A DNA stretch of 64,000 nt, taken from NCBI GenBank assembly GCA_027036135.1, contig JALVSY010000007.1:562880-626879 (forward strand), in the 5' to 3' direction. The notes under the pieces are model-generated. The model did not search any database. It had not been told where the DNA came from and saw nothing but the letters and a program-made list of their open reading frames with translations. The DNA is from Pyrodictiaceae archaeon (lineage in GTDB: Archaea; Thermoproteota; Thermoprotei_A; Sulfolobales; Pyrodictiaceae). Both the position numbers and the translations under genes were made by a program. Below, piece after piece: positions 1-8,981 of this stretch (the first letter of the stretch is position 1; each line of letters begins with the position of its first letter).

Positions 1-1099
1 AACTAGTGAGTATAACAACCCTCTGCCCGGCGCCAGTCTTGTCGCATAGGAGTTCGGCGATGTATTTCATCAGGGGGACTACGGAGGCCTCGTAAGTAGG
101 TGCACCCACTACTAATAAGCTGGAGTCAATAGCGTCGCCGAGGACATCTGATACAAGGGCTCGCTCAGAGTCATTAAAGCCATAGACGCTTACCCGGTAG
201 CCCTTCGAGGCAAGTAGCTCAGCAGCCCTCCTAGCAGCCTTCTCAACGCCGCCATACATGCTGACATATACCACAGTGGCCTTCGTAGCTATTGTGTGCT
301 TCTCTCCCCAGAACCGATAAAGCTCAATAGCCCGGTCAACGTTCTCCTCCAGGACTAGGCCGTGTAGAGGCGCTACCGTGTTGAACAGGTTTCTATAGTC
401 CTCTAGCTTATCCGTGCCCTTGACTACCCAGTCACGATAAGAACCTATAACGGTGGCGAAGTACTTCTTCATAAACCACGCATACTTCTCGAAATCAACG
501 CCCCTATCACTTAGCTGGCTTGGCACCGAGTAGGCTCCGAAGACGTCACCGCTAAAGAGGACACCAAGTGGCTCAAGGATACTCATATATGTATCGGGCC
601 AATGGAGCCAAGGAGTAGCAATGAACTCCAGTACATAGTCTCCTCCAAGCTCTAGCCGGAGCCCATTCCGCAGAGGACGATAATTATTGAGCTTCACGCC
701 ATAAGTCTTCTCAATAATATTCCTAGCAACCGGGTGCGAATGAACAGCTATCTTCTCGTTCCTCTCTAGCAGCCGAGGTATAGCCCCGCTATGGTCAGGC
801 TCGCTATGATGAACAACAAGGTCACTAATAGACCCAATATCAGTAATAGATTCAAGAGCCTCTAGAAAACAGTCAGCAAACCCAGCCTTAACAGTGTCCA
901 GGAGCATAGTCTTCTCGGGCCCAGTAACTAGGTAGGAGTTATACGTTATGCCCTCCGGTATCTCCCACAAAGCCTCAAAGAACCTTATCCCCTTATCATT
1001 GACGCGGAGAACATAGAGATTGTCACGAAGCTTATCAACCAGTACCTCGCCATCATGGCCACAGGGATAGGTCTTCAGCACGGAGCACTCAACCCTCAA
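1..1099 (-). CDS. Flavodiiron protein (FprA/A-type flavoprotein), 3' end outside window
   Basis: The product would reduce O2 (or NO) to water at a non-haem diiron site using FMN electrons, a cytoplasmic oxygen-defence role in anaerobes. Translating the minus strand from TTG at 1099 gives a metallo-beta-lactamase-like domain with all expected iron ligands: HHSEPDHSGA supplies H-x-E-x-D-H, and the later His of PWLHWPDT, Asp of FSGDVFG and His of APLHG are present. The flavodoxin-like domain begins around residue 270 (TVVYVSMYGG) and runs off the left edge, so the C-terminus is not visible. A TATA-like AT run near 1120-1132 places transcription start close to 1099, suggesting a leaderless mRNA. 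Family assignment is firm; preferred substrate (O2 or NO) cannot be told. Confidence 0.9.
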   Translation of the reverse strand, partial: MRVECSVLKTYPCGHDGEVLVDKLRDNLYVLRVNDKGIRFFEALWEIPEGITYNSYLVTGPEKTMLLDTVKAGFADCFLEALESITDIGSISDLVVHHSEPDHSGAIPRLLERNEKIAVHSHPVARNIIEKTYGVKLNNYRPLRNGLRLELGGDYVLEFIATPWLHWPDTYMSILEPLGVLFSGDVFGAYSVPSQLSDRGVDFEKYAWFMKKYFATVIGSYRDWVVKGTDKLEDYRNLFNTVAPLHGLVLEENVDRAIELYRFWGEKHTIATKATVVYVSMYGGVEKAARRAAELLASKGYRVSVYGFNDSERALVSDVLGDAIDSSLLVVGAPTYEASVVPLMKYIAELLCDKTGAGQRVVILTS

Positions 1100-1160
1100 T
1101 TAACAAGAAGGAAGCCCCTGGAAAATTAATACAATACTCCTAGAAACACGCACGAAACCC

Positions 1161-1490
1161 CTAGCCCCCATCATCGCGGCCCTCTGGGTAGAGCCTTACG
1201 CGGTAAACACCATCAGTGACCGTGACATGTCTCTTGCCGCGATAAACCCTTAATCCCTTCTCACGAGCAATCCTAGCAACAACTTCAATATTGCTGCACT
1301 CAAGCTCAACATAATCTGGGTGATAATCTATGAGCAGCAAATGCCCCTTCTCAACAGCCCTACGCGTATAGCCCGTAGGGCGGCAATAATCGAGGAGAAA
1401 TCCCATATACTCGGGAACCGCGATCCCAGGAACAATCACTATCATCCTAGCGCCTAGCGGGCTTGGCTTCCTCTGCTTCTTAGGCGCCAA
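1161..1490 (-). CDS. Small basic protein of unknown function
   Basis: A 109-residue protein with a Lys/Arg-rich start (MAPKKQRKPSP) followed by an alternating hydrophobic/charged region. I do not recognise the family. It starts 11 bp inside the end of the upstream nucleotidyltransferase-like gene on the same strand, so the two are probably translated from one message. The overlap makes a two-gene functional unit (possibly a toxin-antitoxin-like pair) conceivable, but nothing in the sequence proves this. Confidence 0.55.
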   Translation of the reverse strand: MAPKKQRKPSPLGARMIVIVPGIAVPEYMGFLLDYCRPTGYTRRAVEKGHLLLIDYHPDYVELECSNIEVVARIAREKGLRVYRGKRHVTVTDGVYRVRLYPEGRDDGG

Positions 1491-2031
1491 TCCTGACCCC
1501 CATTCTTCTAAGTATCTTTGTTAATTCCTTTTCTAGTCCTGCTTCGCTGGCCCGCTTGAGCAGGTAGTTTAGATCTATGTTTTTCACCTGGGCTATTACT
1601 CTCTTGACATCGCTTATATCCTTCTTTTCGCCTGACATTAGCTTAAGAATTACTAGGTCCTCTAGGCTGGGTAAGTACACGTTATCACATATGTCCTTGG
1701 AGCGCTTAATCCATTCTTCATCGAGAATTAGTGGAGCATAGTTTATGTCAACGTGTATGTCGTCCTCTACTAGTAGTCCCCATTTCCTCCATTGTACTTT
1801 GAACCCCTTACTCCGAAGCACATTAGTGATAGTGTCTCTAACATCCTTTGTGAAGGGCGAAGTTATGGTTAGATTCCAGTCTCGGGTCTCTCTCCCTATA
1901 TTTATGCCGTGTAGAAGTAATGCTCTTGCGCCTATTAGGAAAACTTTCATTCCAATACTTTCAAGTAAGTTTGCTATCTTAATTAGCGTAGATGGTAGGA
2001 TATTACATGATTCATTATGGCTCAAAAGCAT
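1480..2031 (-). CDS. Nucleotidyltransferase-fold protein, AbiEii/MNT-like
   Basis: 183 residues with a nucleotidyltransferase-fold layout: FLIGARALLLHG resembles the G-G/A-x-A-hydrophobic-H-G helix, followed by TRDWNLTI where the family carries Asp-x-Asp, and HVDINYAP that could give the third acidic residue. The C-terminal SLEDLVILKLMSGEKKDISD stretch is typical of AbiEii-like and DUF6036-like proteins. The second Asp of the metal motif is Asn here (D-W-N), so catalysis may be weakened or lost. GGTG lies 5 nt before ATG 2031 and supports the start. It is the first gene of a two-gene leftward unit, divergent from herA. Fold assignment is moderately sure, activity unknown. Confidence 0.6.
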   Translation of the reverse strand: MLLSHNESCNILPSTLIKIANLLESIGMKVFLIGARALLLHGINIGRETRDWNLTITSPFTKDVRDTITNVLRSKGFKVQWRKWGLLVEDDIHVDINYAPLILDEEWIKRSKDICDNVYLPSLEDLVILKLMSGEKKDISDVKRVIAQVKNIDLNYLLKRASEAGLEKELTKILRRMGVRIGA

Positions 2032-2141
2032 ATTTCACCCAGATCGTACAAAGCTTCAATTACCAATAACCTCGCTCCTTTGAAGCCACGGGCCCTATGT
2101 CATAATATAGTAACCAGGGGACGTTATAGTATAAGTCCGTT

Positions 2142-3830
2142 GTGGGTGCTTTCTGGGGACTGGTTTTGCCGGGTAGTAATGTTGTTGGTGTTGTGCTTAG
2201 TGGTGCTACGAGTAGTGAGGCTCGGGCCCAGCTTACGGAGCTTGGTGAGAGGGTTCTCCGTGAAGGTATGCTCGTAGTTGTTGAGGCCAGGCGTGGCGAG
2301 GAGAGCTTGTTGGCCCGTGTTGATGAGTTGAGGCCTGTTCACGAGTTCTATTCTGAGGGTGATGTTTGGACTGAGGCTCGTAGGCGTGGGCTTCGGCCCG
2401 AGGTTCTTGACTCCCTGGCTCGTCGCTATACCGTGGCTTCCTTGACTATTCTTGGCAAGGCTTCGGGGCGTGGCTTGGAGGAGCCTTCTAGGCCTCCGGT
2501 TCCCGGGGATTTTGTCCGGCTCCTCGGCCCCCGGGAGCTTGGCTCGATGCTCGGCCTCAGCCCCGGTGAGCCCGGGATTGTCTACTTCGGGGAGCTTGTC
2601 GGGTATAGTGGTGTCGGTGTACCCCTTGATGTGGAGAATATTACTATGCATGTCGGGGTTTTCGGGGAGACTGGTAGCGGTAAGAGCTACGGTGTCGGCT
2701 ACCTCTTGGAGCTATTGTCCCGTATCCCGGTAGGAGATGGCTACGCAGCACTACCAGCCCTCGTTGTCGACGCTAATGGCGATTATCTTGACTATTACCG
2801 CGCATACGCAGCTGGGGAGCGTGTCGGCGGGTACGGGTTTGTTAAGCGCCTCGTTTTCCCCCGTAGCTCTGCAAGGTACTCTCCGTACACGGTGCCAGTG
2901 AGTATTGCTCTTGACGTGTTCTCTGCCAGGGAGATAGCGGAGTTCATCATAGCCTATAAGTCGGGTGGCGTGGAGCTCAACGAGCTGCAGGTCGCTGGGC
3001 TCGAGAGGGTTCTCAAGGAGTTCGAGGGGGTCTATGGCTTCACTGAGCTGCTTGTGAGCCACTTGGACGAGGTAGTGGAGGAGCTAGGCGAGCTTAGCCG
3101 TGGACGGGAGGCTTTTATTCATGCGCAGACTGCGAGGGCTATTAGGTCGGCTCTCGAGAAGTTCCGCCAAGACCTCGTGGAGAGATACGCTATTGTCTCG
3201 GAGAAACCTGTCCTCGGCCCAGGCTTCGTCGAGGAACTGGTCAACGCGCCGGGGCTGGCGATCCTCGACTTCTCCGCTGAGGGTGCCCCAGGTGTACCTC
3301 TCCCGGTCAAGCAGCTAGTCGTCGCGTATCTCCTTAGGCTCCTCTACAAGGTCTTCACAGAGTACAAGGTCTCTGGCAAGGAGCGCTACATGCTCCTGGT
3401 ACTGGAGGAGGCTCAGAACTATGCCCCGAATCCCCGCACCTACCCGGTCTCGTGGAGCCTTGCACGCGACTACCTCGCATTGATAGCTACCCAGGGGAGG
3501 AAGTTCGGCATAAGCCTCCTCCTTGTCAGCCAGCGCCCAGTGTTCGTTGACCCGGTTGTGGTATCGATGCTCAATACGTGGATAATCTATCGCCTCCCCG
3601 TGGACGATGTCTCCGTTGTCTCGAGGGCTGCCGGGGGGCTACCAAGGAGCATCGAGAAGCGGCTCCCAAGGCTACCAAGGGGAGTAGCGCTGGTTCATGG
3701 ACAGATGAACGTGCTCGGGTTCCCCGTGCTAGTGAGGACTGGGAGGAGGAGAGTAGGCCACGTAATGGGGCGCACAAGGGTCGTTGAGACGCTGCGGAGG
3801 CTATACCACGGGAGGGGAGAGCAGCAATGA
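2142..3830 (+). CDS. herA: HerA bipolar DNA helicase/translocase
   Basis: Hexameric ATP-driven DNA translocase that works with NurA (and Mre11-Rad50) to resect DNA ends for homologous recombination. The 562-residue protein has an N-terminal HAS-barrel-like beta region (about 1-140), Walker A GETGSGKS near residue 175, Walker B LLVLEEAQNYAP near 420 and the sensor region IATQGRKFGISLLLVSQRP. Start is GTG 2142 downstream of a TATA-like element near 2123-2133. Its last 4 bp (ATGA) overlap the start of nurA, the usual coupled arrangement. mre11 and rad50, often in the same operon in other archaea, are not in the window. Confidence 0.93.
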   Translation: MGAFWGLVLPGSNVVGVVLSGATSSEARAQLTELGERVLREGMLVVVEARRGEESLLARVDELRPVHEFYSEGDVWTEARRRGLRPEVLDSLARRYTVASLTILGKASGRGLEEPSRPPVPGDFVRLLGPRELGSMLGLSPGEPGIVYFGELVGYSGVGVPLDVENITMHVGVFGETGSGKSYGVGYLLELLSRIPVGDGYAALPALVVDANGDYLDYYRAYAAGERVGGYGFVKRLVFPRSSARYSPYTVPVSIALDVFSAREIAEFIIAYKSGGVELNELQVAGLERVLKEFEGVYGFTELLVSHLDEVVEELGELSRGREAFIHAQTARAIRSALEKFRQDLVERYAIVSEKPVLGPGFVEELVNAPGLAILDFSAEGAPGVPLPVKQLVVAYLLRLLYKVFTEYKVSGKERYMLLVLEEAQNYAPNPRTYPVSWSLARDYLALIATQGRKFGISLLLVSQRPVFVDPVVVSMLNTWIIYRLPVDDVSVVSRAAGGLPRSIEKRLPRLPRGVALVHGQMNVLGFPVLVRTGRRRVGHVMGRTRVVETLRRLYHGRGEQQ

Positions 3831-4909
3831 GCCTCATGAGCGGCGAGGACGAGGTAGTGAGGAGGCTCGTGGAGAAGACGAGGCAGCACCTAGAGCGCCG
3901 CCTAGGCAGGCTACGGGAGGCCCTCCGGGAAGCCCCCAGGGCTCTTGAGGCCCTGGAGCAGAGCGGCCTCATACACTACGCCAGGGACATGGACAGTGTT
4001 GCTAGTGTTGCTGGGCTTGATGGCTCTAGGCAGGTCATCAGGATGGGTCTTGGACGCTACCTAGTGATAGCCGTGACCGCGCTAGTCCATTTACCCGGGG
4101 GCATGGAGGCACGGGCTGCGAGGCTCTATTACCCCGAGGCAGAGGTCTACGAAGCCTACGACCCCTCCGGAGCAGGGATAGACGCGGCAGCGGAGGCGGG
4201 CATGCTCCTCCTAGAGACAATCTCGCTGGACAAGGTAGCCGAGACCGGGGCAAAGGTGCTCATGCTCGACGGGCCTCTCATTGATCCACCGGGCAGCGTT
4301 GATCCTGGTGTGTGGCGCCTATTATCGGGGGAGATCTTGGACAGGCTGGGCCGCGGCCTAGACTACCACGCGCTGCGAGCCGAGAAGCTGGCCAGGCTGG
4401 CGGAGAGCGGTGTTGAGGCCATAGGGGTCGTTAAGCGGGTATCAGGGTTCATGCTGATAACGAGGAGCGCAGAGGAGCTACCGCCGGGACTCCGAGGGCT
4501 AAGCGACGAAGACCTACTAGTAGTGCTTAGCAGCATTATCCGCGGCAAAGGCGTCGTCATAGGGCCCTTTACACCCCGGCTACCCGGCGGCATAGCCTCG
4601 AGGTACGAGGAGCGAGGAGCACGAATAGTTACCTACTACACCTACTCGCCCTGGACGATGAAGCCCCTCCGAGTAGAGATAATGAGCAAGCCCGGCCAAG
4701 ACTATGTGGAGAAAGCAGTGGAGACGGCTGGCCTCATAGCAGCGCTCACACCGCCCGGGCATAGCTACCCCTTACCAGTGCAGCTAGCCCACGAGAAGTC
4801 CCATTTATCGAGGCAGTTAGCGGGCCTCATATACCGCGAAGCATTGACGAGCCTGCTAAGCAGCGAGGACACAGTACTAATAGCTCCACGGCTCATAGAG
4901 GAAGCCTAG
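3827..4909 (+). CDS. nurA: NurA 5'-3' nuclease
   Basis: Manganese-dependent 5'-3' exo/endonuclease partner of HerA in end resection. The 360-residue protein shows the NurA core: SVAGLDGSRQ (first metal-binding Asp) near residue 65, VLMLDGPLIDPP for the second Asp, and the C-terminal YPLPVQLAHEKSHLSR segment that usually carries a conserved His near the active site. Start ATG overlaps the herA stop by 4 bp, indicating translational coupling and a shared complex. A second, more divergent NurA-domain gene lies at 10102-11454. Assignment is firm. Confidence 0.92.
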   Translation: MSLMSGEDEVVRRLVEKTRQHLERRLGRLREALREAPRALEALEQSGLIHYARDMDSVASVAGLDGSRQVIRMGLGRYLVIAVTALVHLPGGMEARAARLYYPEAEVYEAYDPSGAGIDAAAEAGMLLLETISLDKVAETGAKVLMLDGPLIDPPGSVDPGVWRLLSGEILDRLGRGLDYHALRAEKLARLAESGVEAIGVVKRVSGFMLITRSAEELPPGLRGLSDEDLLVVLSSIIRGKGVVIGPFTPRLPGGIASRYEERGARIVTYYTYSPWTMKPLRVEIMSKPGQDYVEKAVETAGLIAALTPPGHSYPLPVQLAHEKSHLSRQLAGLIYREALTSLLSSEDTVLIAPRLIEEA

Positions 4910-4942
4910 GCCGCTCCTCTGCGCCCCTGGGTGTAGCTTGTC

Positions 4943-5530
4943 GTGGCCCTCACGCGTCTAAGGAGGCAGGCATCCCGGGTATTCAACGCAATCGCTGAGC
5001 CGCTGGCGGTGCTTCCAGCTGATTTCTACACAGTACTCGGCTTAGTAGGCGCACTCCTGTTCCTCTACAGTGTGCGCTACGGCGCCCTTGTGGCCTCCTT
5101 CTTCCTAGCGCTCAGTGGGCTACTAGACGCGCTTGATGGAGCGGTTGCTAGGAAGAGGGGCGAGGCAGGGCCCCGTGGAGCCTTTCTAGACAGTATGCTT
5201 GACCGGGTAGCCGATACAGTTTATGCTCTTGGGTTTTACTGGCTAGGCTACCCGGGCGAGGCAGTGATACTCTTCCTCGGCGCGGCGCTGATAACAAGCT
5301 ATGCCCGGGCCCGGTACGAGGCAGCGATAGGAAAGAGCATGGAGGGGATAGGGCTCCTAGAGAGAGCCGATAGGCTAGTAGCTCAGATAATAGTGCTCCT
5401 TGTACAAGCAAGCCTGGGCATGTGGATAGCGAAGGCGCTCTACTGGTTGCTTGTCGTTCTCGCCTGGGCCACGGTGGCGCAGCGCCTAGCCAGGGGCTAT
5501 CGAGCACTGCCAAGAACAATAGGGAACTAG
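4943..5530 (+). CDS. CDP-alcohol phosphatidyltransferase (archaetidylinositol-phosphate synthase type)
   Basis: Integral membrane enzyme that transfers a polar head group to a CDP-activated lipid. The family signature D-G-x2-A-R-x8-G-x3-D-x3-D is visible across DALDGAVARKRGEAG and GAFLDSMLDRVAD near residues 63-90, with about five to six hydrophobic segments in 195 residues. In archaea this subgroup usually makes archaetidylinositol phosphate from CDP-archaeol and inositol phosphate, but head-group choice cannot be read from the motif. It follows nurA by 33 bp on the same strand, so co-transcription is likely without an obvious functional link. Start is GTG 4943. Confidence 0.85.
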   Translation: MALTRLRRQASRVFNAIAEPLAVLPADFYTVLGLVGALLFLYSVRYGALVASFFLALSGLLDALDGAVARKRGEAGPRGAFLDSMLDRVADTVYALGFYWLGYPGEAVILFLGAALITSYARARYEAAIGKSMEGIGLLERADRLVAQIIVLLVQASLGMWIAKALYWLLVVLAWATVAQRLARGYRALPRTIGN

Positions 5531-5580
5531 TTGCTCCAAGAACGCTAGAAATATCACGGACTAGCCAGTAAGTAGAGTAG

Positions 5581-5660
5581 TGGCCGACGCCCAGGGAGAG
5601 ACCGCCGATGCGGCGCGGCGGGCTGTGACCCTGGGACCGGCTGGAGGCCGCCAGTCCCCA
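5581..5660 (+). ncRNA. Candidate structured GC-rich RNA with K-turn-like loop
   Basis: An isolated, very GC-rich block in the 295-bp gap before the subtilase gene. CCCAGGG (5590-5596) pairs with CCCTGGG (5629-5635). Inside, CCGCC (5602-5606) pairs with GGCGG (5617-5621). The internal loop between them carries AGAGA on one side and GCTGTGA on the other, which fits tandem G-A pairs of a K-turn (L7Ae site). GCCG 5583-5586 can pair with CGGC 5638-5641. A TATA-like AAATATC lies about 30 bp upstream (near 5547). GC-rich islands often mark RNA genes in hyperthermophiles. It could be an H/ACA-type guide or another L7Ae RNA; class and strand are not proven. Confidence 0.4.
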
Positions 5661-5825
5661 TTTTCCTAATCTGGCGTTTATGGCATCTTTCTAGCCACAC
5701 TTTACCTTCTAACTGTTTCCTTGTCTGAACTAATCAGATACATGTAGAAACCGTAACAATTTTATTCTTCCCCGCTGGATTACCCATCCCACGACAGTAA
5801 CCCAGGTAAATAAGGGGAGTATAGC

Positions 5826-7682
5826 ATGGATCCACATATTACGGGAAAGATCCCGGGTCTTCTAGCAGCAGCCTTATTGATAGCAGTATTTGCGATGCAT
5901 GTAGCAGCACTTGGTCTAAGTATTCAACCGGTACCAGTGAAGGAGGTACGAGTACTCATAACGATCGACCCCAAGGTATTCAATATCGCTAACATTAACA
6001 GCCTTGGAGGCCAAGTACTATATAGGGCATCAATAGCGCCAGTAATAGTGCTAGAAGTACCAAGCACGATTACGCCTTATCTCGAAAGGATTCCAGGCGT
6101 GCTTCATGTATCCCTTGACGAGCCTGTCCATGTTTATAGTGATACTGTACCCTGGGGAGTCCAGTACATAGGTGCCCCCAATGCCTGGAACATTACTAAG
6201 GGCCAGGCCGATGTCAATGGAGACGGTATAGGCGATGTACAAGTAGCAGTTATAGATACAGGTGTTGACTACAACCACCCCGACCTAGCTAAGAATATTG
6301 CATGGTGTATCTCGACCCTTAACGGTCAAGTGAGCAATGACTGCTACGACGGCAACGGGCACGGAACCCATGTCATAGGGACAATTGCAGCACTCCTTGA
6401 CGGCTCGGGAGTAGTAGGTGTAGCGCCTGAGGTGAAGATATACGCTATTAAGGCATTAGATGATAACGGTCAGGGCTATATAAGCGACATAATAATGGCT
6501 ATAGACCAGGCGATCAAGGGCCCTGACGGAGTCATAGACAAGGATGGTGACGGCAAGGTCGCGGGAGACCCGGATGACGACGCACCAGAGGTTATTAGCA
6601 TGAGTCTTGGGGGGCCAAGCGATGTGCCAGAGCTACACGAGGTCATACAGAAAGCTTACCAGTATGGAATAGTCGTGGTAGCAGCAGCCGGGAACGAGGG
6701 CTCCAGTAGCCCTGACTACCCAGCAGCTTACCCAGAGGTAATAGCAGTAGGAGCAATAGATAGTAACGAGCAAGTACCTGACTGGAGTAACAGGAATCCG
6801 GAGGTAGCTGCTCCAGGCGTAGATGTTCTAAGCACATGGCCCGGCGGAGGCTACAAGACACTCAGCGGCACAAGCATGGCGACACCTCATGTATCGGCGA
6901 CGGTTGCGCTGATACAGGCAGCGAGGCTATCCCACGGGCTCCCAATACTACCGCCCGGCACAGAGGATGATATGACGAACACAACGGTAAGGGGAATACT
7001 CCATCTTACAGCGAAGAACCTGGGAGCAGCTGGTTACGATAGCCTCTATGGCTACGGAGCAGTACAGGCAGATAAGGCTGTCGAGATGGCGATAGGGGCT
7101 AGCAGCGGCGGCAACGAGGGAGGAGGCAGTGGTGGCGAGACCCCGCAGCCACCCTCGCAGCCAAGCCAGCCCTCACAAGCACAGCTACTAAGCAATCCAG
7201 GCTTTGACACTAGTGCCGATAACTGGAGCTTCTATCCAGGAGACTACATAGACAAGGCCACGTGGCTAGAGAGCTTCAATGGCGCAAACGGTGTCGTAGA
7301 GATATATGGCACGCTGCCAGAATGGGCCTTCAGTGTCTCCGACTACGCGTTCCTGGGACAGACAGTGACGTTCCCGAGTAGCCTATCCAGCGGCGAGATA
7401 GAGATAAAGTACTACGCCGAGTCAAACAGTGCCTCGATGACCGTGGTCGCTGGCATATATGATACGAGTAGCAATAGCTGGGTATGGTACGATACAGTTG
7501 ACGCTACCCAGGGCTCATGGCAGACAATAACAATCAATATACCGAGCGATGTACTATCAAGCATCGGTGGCAAGACATACCTCTTCGTAGTCGGTGTTGG
7601 GGCTAGCGACTATACGCTGTGGTGGAGCAGTAGCGTGTACTTCTACCTAGACCATGTATACCTAACAGTATCAAGCAGCTAG
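5826..7682 (+). CDS. Secreted subtilisin-like serine protease with C-terminal beta-sandwich domain
   Basis: Extracellular S8-family protease of 618 residues. An N-terminal hydrophobic segment (about 9-30) is a signal peptide, followed by a propeptide (about 40-105). The catalytic set is intact: Asp144 (VIDTGVD), His179 (GNGHGTH), Asn290 (AAAGNEG) and Ser350 (SGTSMATPH). Asp-rich loops DVNGDGIGD before the first motif and DKDGDGKVAGDPDDD near 240-252 look like Ca2+ sites as in archaeal Tk-subtilisin. A Gly/Ser/Pro/Gln linker (about 423-450) leads to a domain (about 453-618) starting LLSNPGFDTSADNWSF. A similar domain occurs in the surface protein at 27187-28362. Likely a stand-alone gene in peptide scavenging. 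Confidence 0.92.
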   Translation: MDPHITGKIPGLLAAALLIAVFAMHVAALGLSIQPVPVKEVRVLITIDPKVFNIANINSLGGQVLYRASIAPVIVLEVPSTITPYLERIPGVLHVSLDEPVHVYSDTVPWGVQYIGAPNAWNITKGQADVNGDGIGDVQVAVIDTGVDYNHPDLAKNIAWCISTLNGQVSNDCYDGNGHGTHVIGTIAALLDGSGVVGVAPEVKIYAIKALDDNGQGYISDIIMAIDQAIKGPDGVIDKDGDGKVAGDPDDDAPEVISMSLGGPSDVPELHEVIQKAYQYGIVVVAAAGNEGSSSPDYPAAYPEVIAVGAIDSNEQVPDWSNRNPEVAAPGVDVLSTWPGGGYKTLSGTSMATPHVSATVALIQAARLSHGLPILPPGTEDDMTNTTVRGILHLTAKNLGAAGYDSLYGYGAVQADKAVEMAIGASSGGNEGGGSGGETPQPPSQPSQPSQAQLLSNPGFDTSADNWSFYPGDYIDKATWLESFNGANGVVEIYGTLPEWAFSVSDYAFLGQTVTFPSSLSSGEIEIKYYAESNSASMTVVAGIYDTSSNSWVWYDTVDATQGSWQTITINIPSDVLSSIGGKTYLFVVGVGASDYTLWWSSSVYFYLDHVYLTVSSS

Positions 7683-7865
7683 CAGTAATCCAGTCCACCA
7701 TCCCTAGGTCAAATATTTTTACCAGAAACATGTCGATGACTCGATACTCTTTTTATCGCTAGTCCTCATCTAGTTCCTTCTCAAAGTGCAAGGAAACAAG
7801 GTAGAACAAATATGTATCGAGGTCCACTAGGTATCCTTATTTCGGGAAAATAGGGGTAGAGTGAA

Positions 7866-8867
7866 TCATGCGCTTGACTCCTTTATTGGCTTCTCTGTCG
7901 CGGGTTTGCCCTCGTGTAACCAGCACGCAGCGTAGTGGCCGGGGCCTACCTCGAAATATGGTGGCTGCTCCTTGCGGCACTTGTCCATGACGTGTGGGCA
8001 CCTTGGGTGGAATCTGCACCCTGGTGGCGGGGCTCTTAGGTCTGGCGGCTGCCCAGGTATATAGTTGAGCTTCATTCTTGGGGCTCTTAGCCTCGGTATT
8101 GCCTTGAGTAGCTCCTGTGTGTACGGGTGCTGTGGGTGGTTGTATACTTCCTCGCTTGGGCCGTACTCTACTATTTTCCCCGCATACATTATTGCTACCT
8201 TGTCTGCTAGCTCTGCTATAACGCTTAGGTCGTGGCTTATAAGTATGATGCTCATGTTTAGCTTGTTCTTCAGCTCCTTGAGCAGGTTTAGTATCTGTGC
8301 CTGTATAATCGTGTCGAGCGCAGTGGTCGGCTCATCGGCTATCACTATCGGGGGCTCGAGTATAAGCGCCATCGCTATTACTACGCGCTGCTTCTGGCCA
8401 CCACTCAGCTCGTGGGGATACCTATTAGCTATGTCCTCGCTCAGCCCTACCATGTTGAGGGCCTCTACTACACGCTTGTAGGCCTCTTGCCTACTGTAGC
8501 CCTTGTGTATTATTAGTGGCTCTGCTATCTGCTCCCAGACCTTGTAGACAGGATTAAGCGCGTTCATGGCGCCCTGGAAAACCATGCTTATCTTTTGCCA
8601 GCGTACCCTTCTCCTAACCTCTGCCTCGCTCATACTTGTTATGTCCTCGCCATCGATTATTATCCTTCCCTTAGTTATCCTGCCTGGTGGTGGAACAAGC
8701 TTCAAGAGGGACCAAGCGAGCGTTGATTTGCCGCAGCCGCTCTCGCCTGCTATGCCTAGTACCTCGCCGCGCTCCAGGCTGAAGCTCACGTCCTCAACAG
8801 CTCTCACTATGCCTCGTAGAGTATAGTAGTAGACGTGGAGATTGTGAACCTCGAGTACAGGTGGCAA
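7866..8867 (-). CDS. Oligopeptide/dipeptide ABC transporter ATP-binding protein (OppD/DppD type)
   Basis: Cytoplasmic ATPase subunit for a peptide or oligosaccharide importer. In order: Walker A GESGCGKST (near residue 40), Q-loop VFQGAMNALNP, signature LSGGQKQR, Walker B IVIADEPTTALD, switch His ISHDLSV, and the family's C-terminal extension with CRFHPRCPH and Cys residues. 333 residues is normal length. It is unusual that no permease, binding protein or second ATPase lies beside it. The only other pieces of such a system in the window are the damaged genes at 57300-58239. It may serve a transporter encoded elsewhere. Confidence 0.9.
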   Translation of the reverse strand: MPPVLEVHNLHVYYYTLRGIVRAVEDVSFSLERGEVLGIAGESGCGKSTLAWSLLKLVPPPGRITKGRIIIDGEDITSMSEAEVRRRVRWQKISMVFQGAMNALNPVYKVWEQIAEPLIIHKGYSRQEAYKRVVEALNMVGLSEDIANRYPHELSGGQKQRVVIAMALILEPPIVIADEPTTALDTIIQAQILNLLKELKNKLNMSIILISHDLSVIAELADKVAIMYAGKIVEYGPSEEVYNHPQHPYTQELLKAIPRLRAPRMKLNYIPGQPPDLRAPPPGCRFHPRCPHVMDKCRKEQPPYFEVGPGHYAACWLHEGKPATEKPIKESSA

Positions 8868-8981
8868 GGCCCGGTTGCACCACCATTGCGGCTAGAAGGC
8901 TTCTCCAGCTACTGCTTCACGCGCAGAGGAAGCTTTAAGGTTCCCTCCGGCTTGGCCGAGACCTAGTACTGGGCCAATAAG

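Noticed and set aside
1745-2083. A 112-codon plus-strand frame
   Set aside because: Antisense to the nucleotidyltransferase-like gene, which has a ribosome site and recognisable motifs.
5581-5660. tRNA, 5S rRNA or SRP RNA
   Set aside because: No T-loop GTTCRA motif, no CCA, and too short for SRP or RNase P RNA.
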